Shown in pieces: positions 41,752 through 42,531 of a DNA stretch of 42,531 nt. This DNA comes from Nocardioides sp. (GTDB lineage: Bacteria; Actinomycetota; Actinomycetes; Propionibacteriales; Nocardioidaceae), in contig JAUYLL010000131.1 in the NCBI GenBank assembly GCA_030698375.1, positions 1 to 42,531 of the forward strand, read 5' to 3'. Within the stretch, counting starts at the first letter, position 1; every line of letters starts with the position of its first letter. The position numbers and the translations under genes were made by a program. Under the pieces are notes generated by a model. The model made no database searches and was not told the origin of the DNA. It saw only the letters and a list, made by a program, of their open reading frames with translations.

Positions 41752-42522
41752 TCAGGCGGGGACGATCGCGAAGACGCGGGCGGGGGAGCCCGTGCCACCG
41801 ACGATCGGCAGAGGCGAGGCCACGATCACGGCGCCGCTCTGTGGCAGGCGGTCCAGGTTCTGGAGCTGGGTGAGGCCGTACTTGTCGGCGCCGAGGAGGT
41901 GGTAGTGCACCGGGAACGGCGGCTCCATCGCGCCGGCCTGGCCCGCGTCGATGCCCACGGTCTCCACCGCGAAGCCGGTGATCGCAGAGGCGGCGAGCCA
42001 CTGCGCGCCGGCGGGGGAGACCCCCGGGGTGTGCGGGCCGCTGTCGTCTGCGTTGGCGAAGGCGGCCGCGTCCTTGTTGAACCGGCTCCACCCCGTCCTG
42101 AAGACGAGCCACGCTCCGTCCGGGAGGGGGCCATGGTCAGCCACGTGCTTCTCGAAGTGCTCCGGCTCGAGCACGAAGTCGGGGTCCTCGGCGACCTCTG
42201 CGGTGAGGTCGAGGACCACAGCGGGCCCGATGAGCCGCGAGAGTGGGATCGTGTCGACGGAGTGACCGTCGCGCCCCGTCGCCCAGTGACACGGCGCGTC
42301 GATGTGGGTGCCGGTGTGCTCACCGGTGTGGATGTTGTTCCAGCCCCAGAACGGGCCAGCCTCGTCGAAGTCGCTCACCTTCTCCAGCGACAACGCGATG
42401 GTGTTCGAGAAGGGCTCGGGCAGCTGCAGGATCGGGGTCTCGGGGGACAGGGGTGCGGTCAGGTCCACGAGCTCGACCTCACCGGAGGCGAGGGAGCTGA
42501 GCAGGGAGTCGACGACGGTCAT
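41752..42522 (-). CDS. Cyclase / kynurenine-formamidase-like hydrolase
   Basis: This 256-residue metal-dependent hydrolase has the cyclase-family signature HTGTHIDAPCHW (HxGTHxDxPxH, residues ~69-80), which binds a metal pair. Other conserved pieces are VVLDLTAEVA, WLVFRTGWSRF and GFAVETVGIDAG. Family members include kynurenine formamidase and isatin hydrolase, both acting on indole-derived compounds. This suits its place ahead of iorAB and suggests indole or tryptophan breakdown. ATG 42522 lies nine bases from the window end, so the promoter is not visible. Substrate is inferred. Confidence 0.83.
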   Translation of the reverse strand: MTVVDSLLSSLASGEVELVDLTAPLSPETPILQLPEPFSNTIALSLEKVSDFDEAGPFWGWNNIHTGEHTGTHIDAPCHWATGRDGHSVDTIPLSRLIGPAVVLDLTAEVAEDPDFVLEPEHFEKHVADHGPLPDGAWLVFRTGWSRFNKDAAAFANADDSGPHTPGVSPAGAQWLAASAITGFAVETVGIDAGQAGAMEPPFPVHYHLLGADKYGLTQLQNLDRLPQSGAVIVASPLPIVGGTGSPARVFAIVPA

Positions 42523-42531
42523 GGGTGACCA

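Overview
The window is a GC-rich, gene-dense actinobacterial chromosome segment. The suspected family is Nocardioidaceae (a Nocardioides-like soil organism). This is inferred from base composition, frequent GTG starts, many 1- and 4-base gene overlaps, steroid-catabolism genes and the glnE type. No rRNA, tRNA, CRISPR array or intact mobile element was seen.

Layout. (1) 1-3176: the 3' end of glnE, a uracil-type permease, and an enoyl-CoA hydratase whose promoter carries a perfect TAGAACCTGTTCTA palindrome, the known form of the KstR steroid-regulon operator. (2) 3177-8111: a denitrification module. It encodes a SufR-like winged-helix regulator with conserved Cys, a polytopic membrane protein, and an unusual 888-residue copper nitrite reductase in which a multi-span membrane domain and an extra type-1 copper cupredoxin are fused in front of NirK. 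A DUF2249 protein is transcribed divergently. (3) 8125-14332: a secreted His/Pro-rich protein and a partial steroid-degradation set (meta-cleavage hydrolase, HsaA-type monooxygenase, KshA Rieske oxygenase with a small Cys protein, cholesterol oxidase). (4) About 14400-27704: a dormancy/hypoxia-type island. It has a DevR/DosR-like response regulator, a DevS/DosT-like two-GAF kinase that keeps the haem-ligand His, a P-type cation ATPase, an internally deleted Acg-type nitroreductase remnant, a flavodoxin, two zinc alcohol dehydrogenases, PEP synthase, class I aldolase, a PPOX-fold protein, a small membrane protein and a DUF1918 protein. GGGAC...GTCCC palindromes resembling the mycobacterial DosR box lie in four of its promoter regions. 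(5) 27751-30376: a small membrane protein, an NSS-family transporter with its MetS-like small subunit, and a start-less Calx-beta fragment. (6) 30716-36244: a single-chain, 1842-residue biotin-dependent acyl-CoA carboxylase. (7) 36245-37262: an IS3-family transposase remnant and a small secreted protein. (8) 37263-42522: an operon of a cyclase/kynurenine-formamidase-like enzyme, IorA, IorB with a long C-terminal extension, and a YczE-type membrane protein.

How they work together. The best-supported undescribed system is the dormancy island: a haem-GAF kinase and DevR-like regulator that probably control, through the palindromes, cation transport, alcohol/aldehyde redox and a PEP synthase-aldolase gluconeogenic switch under low oxygen or NO. 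The neighbouring fused nitrite reductase would supply anaerobic electron disposal and would itself produce NO, which a DevS-type kinase can sense. That link is inference. The steroid genes, the KstR-like box and the large acyl-CoA carboxylase point to lipid and sterol catabolism in the same organism.
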